Below are positions 62,161-64,000 of a DNA stretch of 64,000 nt, piece by piece (the stretch's first letter is position 1; every line of letters starts with the position of its first letter). The notes beneath the pieces are model-generated. The model saw nothing but the letters and a program-made list of their open reading frames with translations, was not told the DNA's origin and ran no database searches. The stretch comes from an uncultured Bermanella sp. (GTDB lineage Bacteria; Pseudomonadota; Gammaproteobacteria; Pseudomonadales; Oceanobacteraceae): assembly GCA_913058575.1 (NCBI GenBank), contig CAJXRF010000020.1:1-64000 (forward strand). The letters run 5' to 3'. A program made the position numbers and the translations under genes.

Positions 62161-63495
62161 CTACTGTTGGCGCAAGTACGCGTTGGTTTCTTTTCGGAAA
62201 TCCGATAAAGATTCATACACAAGGGCTCGCGCTCTGTTTAATGAGCCAAGCGGTTTAATGTTGTCTAGGGTGTTGCCTGGGTTAAATTGCATTTCATCGC
62301 AACTGACAGGGTCAATGTTCGTGCTTTCCTCTAGCTGAGAAACGACCACGCTGGCAACCTTAGTTCTAGGTAAATTTTGATAGCTCATGTCATCCCAAGT
62401 TTTGGTGTGGGTTTCAATGGCTTGCTTATTGGTTAAGTCGCTAGGGCGGCTAATAACATTTAAATCGTAGCAAGCGTTGCCAGCGCTTAACACTCGTTGA
62501 ATATTACTTTCTAAGCCTCTGTTGGCTGTTTCTTCACTTGAGTTTAAGCCGAGACTTTCTGGGTTGCTGTTCTCACAATCGGCTTTACTCATCTCAAACT
62601 TAAAAACCTGATCGTTGTAAGCGTAAGGGGCTACACCAAAAAACGACTTATCAAATACCGACTCTATTTCGCTGGAATTTTGTAAGTCAACGAAACGAAT
62701 GCCCGCCCCGACGATGCCGGGTAAATCTAAAATGGACAGTTCAGAATTTCCGATGCATTGTGCCACTGCCAATACACGTTGATTAAAATCGTATATGGGG
62801 CCAAAGATGCTGCCTAAAAATCCATCGTTGCTGTCTTCATTGTCGGGAATGATGTTGATGCAGTTAGAAACGCGAGCCACTTTCACTAAGTTGGTAAATT
62901 GCTCTGCATTGTCTGTTGGAAATGTTTCAGATGTGAGCATCACAAAGTCATGATTCTGATCGCCCACTGATACTTTAATAGCACCCCCGCGCACGTCCCT
63001 AATGGAATCTACCTGAGGCGTATTGGATGCGCTTGAATAGCGGATAACGGCGTTGTGATTGGCAGAGCTGCCTAGAAATGAGCCGTTAGGGAAAATGGCA
63101 TTGTTATTAACATTGAAAGACGCATTCACGCATTGATGCCCTTTGGGATGAGCGTCTCTTAAAATACGGTATTCTTGTCGGCCACTGGTAATCTCTTCGT
63201 CCAGTGAGGTGGTGAACACAGAGCTATCATCAATGACATACGTGCCCAGCATAAGCTTGCCTAATTGATCTAGGGCGTCTTGTATGACACTTAATTCGTG
63301 CTGTTTGTCATTATCAATCCATGATTCGCCAAGGTCTTCTCGAATGTTTAAATCGCTTTCTTGAATGCGATAAATTTTATCCTGCAAAAATAAACTGTCT
63401 AGTTCTTGCCTGAGTTCTGCTTGCTGTGTATCAGCTTGAGATACTTGTGCCGCTAATATAAGGGCGGTGGTGGCTGCCATATTTAAAAATTTCAT
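62161..63495 (-). CDS. Exported catalase-fold protein
   Basis: This 444-residue protein has a signal peptide (MAATTALILAAQVSQA). Its middle (about 120-260) follows the catalase fold: HPKGHQCVNASFNVNNN, NHNAVIRYSSASNTPQVDS, DVRGGAIKVSVGDQNHDFVM LTSETFPT. The C-terminus IKPLGSLNRARALVYESLSD is characteristic of catalase-family small proteins. The active-site residues of true catalases are not clearly all present, so peroxidase, catalase or another heme role cannot be decided here. A paralogue lies immediately upstream in the operon direction. Confidence 0.75.
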   Translation of the reverse strand: MKFLNMAATTALILAAQVSQADTQQAELRQELDSLFLQDKIYRIQESDLNIREDLGESWIDNDKQHELSVIQDALDQLGKLMLGTYVIDDSSVFTTSLDEEITSGRQEYRILRDAHPKGHQCVNASFNVNNNAIFPNGSFLGSSANHNAVIRYSSASNTPQVDSIRDVRGGAIKVSVGDQNHDFVMLTSETFPTDNAEQFTNLVKVARVSNCINIIPDNEDSNDGFLGSIFGPIYDFNQRVLAVAQCIGNSELSILDLPGIVGAGIRFVDLQNSSEIESVFDKSFFGVAPYAYNDQVFKFEMSKADCENSNPESLGLNSSEETANRGLESNIQRVLSAGNACYDLNVISRPSDLTNKQAIETHTKTWDDMSYQNLPRTKVASVVVSQLEESTNIDPVSCDEMQFNPGNTLDNIKPLGSLNRARALVYESLSDFRKETNAYLRQQ

Positions 63496-63885
63496 TTTAA
63501 CGTTACTCTCATCATGAATCGGATTTGTATTTTTTTAATTGTTATAAATTTAATTTTGCGCAATTCATACTGGGGAAACCATGCCAGAATGTTTAAAGAA
63601 AGAAAACGATTAGAATGGCATTGTGCTAATTGATTTTAAAATGTGATTTTTTGTCAGATATTGCTAAGAAAAATTAACGAAAATATAAAAGAGAAGTTTA
63701 ACGTCAATAGAATATTTTCATGGCATGGTCATTTTATATTAGACCTAAATAGTCAGTAAGTGTTGGTATGATTAAGCTGTGGGAATATAAAAAAGCTTGC
63801 TGAAACTAAAAATTCTTAATAATAATTTTTTATCAGCACCCTCAAAGCCATTATCGCTTTGAGGGTGTCACTGACTTAAAAATAT
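63496..63885. other. Intergenic region between two catalase-like genes
   Basis: The stretch is AT-rich, with a 12-bp perfect stem CACCCTCAAAGC (63837-63848) with GCTTTGAGGGTG (63856-63867) just downstream of the next gene's stop. It is a stem-loop for that gene's end, without a T tract on the minus strand. The promoter of the 62161-63495 gene must lie close to 63500-63600. Confidence 0.5.
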
Positions 63886-64000
63886 TTACTGATTCATATT
63901 TCTAAGGTGTTCGTTAGCTTGCAAGCGAAAAGCAGATAGACGGTCGTATATTGGTACACGGCCACGGTTAATAGAGCCTAAAGGTTTAAAACCATTGGCG
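63886..64000 (-). CDS. Second catalase-fold protein, C-terminus only (window edge)
   Basis: The last 37 codons read ANGFKPLGSINRGRVPIYDR, LSAFRLQANEHLRNMNQ and stop. This is clearly similar to the C-terminus of the neighbouring catalase-fold protein (NIKPLGSLNRARALVYESLS). The rest of the gene is beyond the window. It is probably a tandem paralogue. Confidence 0.75.
   Translation of the reverse strand, partial: ANGFKPLGSINRGRVPIYDRLSAFRLQANEHLRNMNQ

Noticed and set aside
1-64000. CRISPR arrays, tRNA and rRNA genes, prophage modules
   Set aside because: No regularly spaced repeats, cloverleaf-like sequences or phage structural genes were seen by reading.

Overview
The window looks like chromosomal DNA of a marine, heterotrophic gammaproteobacterium of the Oceanospirillales kind. 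The evidence is indirect: moderate GC, a TAXI-type TRAP transporter, several OruR-like AraC regulators, a rubredoxin-dependent desaturase cluster, an RND pump, CHASE2/GGDEF signalling proteins and Gram-negative export signals. I see no rRNA, tRNA or CRISPR array and cannot name the genus.

Layout. 1-10.6 kb is a decaying, accessory-like region. It holds the end of an IS3-family element abutting a shortened Mpo1-like gene, a frameshifted AhpD-like gene, a small acidic lipoprotein, two secreted PLC-X-like proteins with lectin-like tails (one frameshifted in its signal peptide, one ending in a jacalin-like domain), a solute-binding protein followed by a broken partial copy of itself, and an AraC pseudogene next to an intact AraC gene. 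10.8-23.5 kb is ordinary: a DUF3592 membrane protein, a MarR/DUF2798 divergent pair with a readable promoter and operator, a urea transporter, a LysR-controlled RND pump, a nitronate monooxygenase, an acyl-CoA dehydrogenase and a GlxA-type regulator.

23.5-42.5 kb is the standout region: seven overlapping or nearly overlapping minus-strand genes (about 19 kb). They encode a CHASE2 sensor kinase, a lone receiver protein, a membrane protein with two tandem CapC/PgsC-like halves and two degenerate hydrolase-like domains, a membrane-anchored beta-rich periplasmic protein, a small exported hydrolase-like protein with the putative catalytic residues intact, a ~1711-residue exported protein with a beta-barrel-like C-terminus, and a 1419-residue protein carrying a CapB/PgsB Mur-ligase-like core. 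I infer a trans-envelope machine that makes and exports a poly-gamma-glutamate-like polyamide in a Gram-negative cell. No step of this has been tested here.

42.5-64 kb holds a DUF4124 protein, a TRAP transporter with its TAXI receptor, a solute-binding protein/histidine kinase pair, a lipoprotein carboxylesterase facing an AraC regulator, a GGDEF protein, hpt, a LysR/EamA pair with operator palindromes, a tautomerase with a broken tandem copy, a cluster of rubredoxin reductase, a 54-residue rubredoxin and a fatty-acid-desaturase-like enzyme facing an AraC regulator, a VF530-like protein, and two neighbouring catalase-fold proteins, the second cut by the window end.
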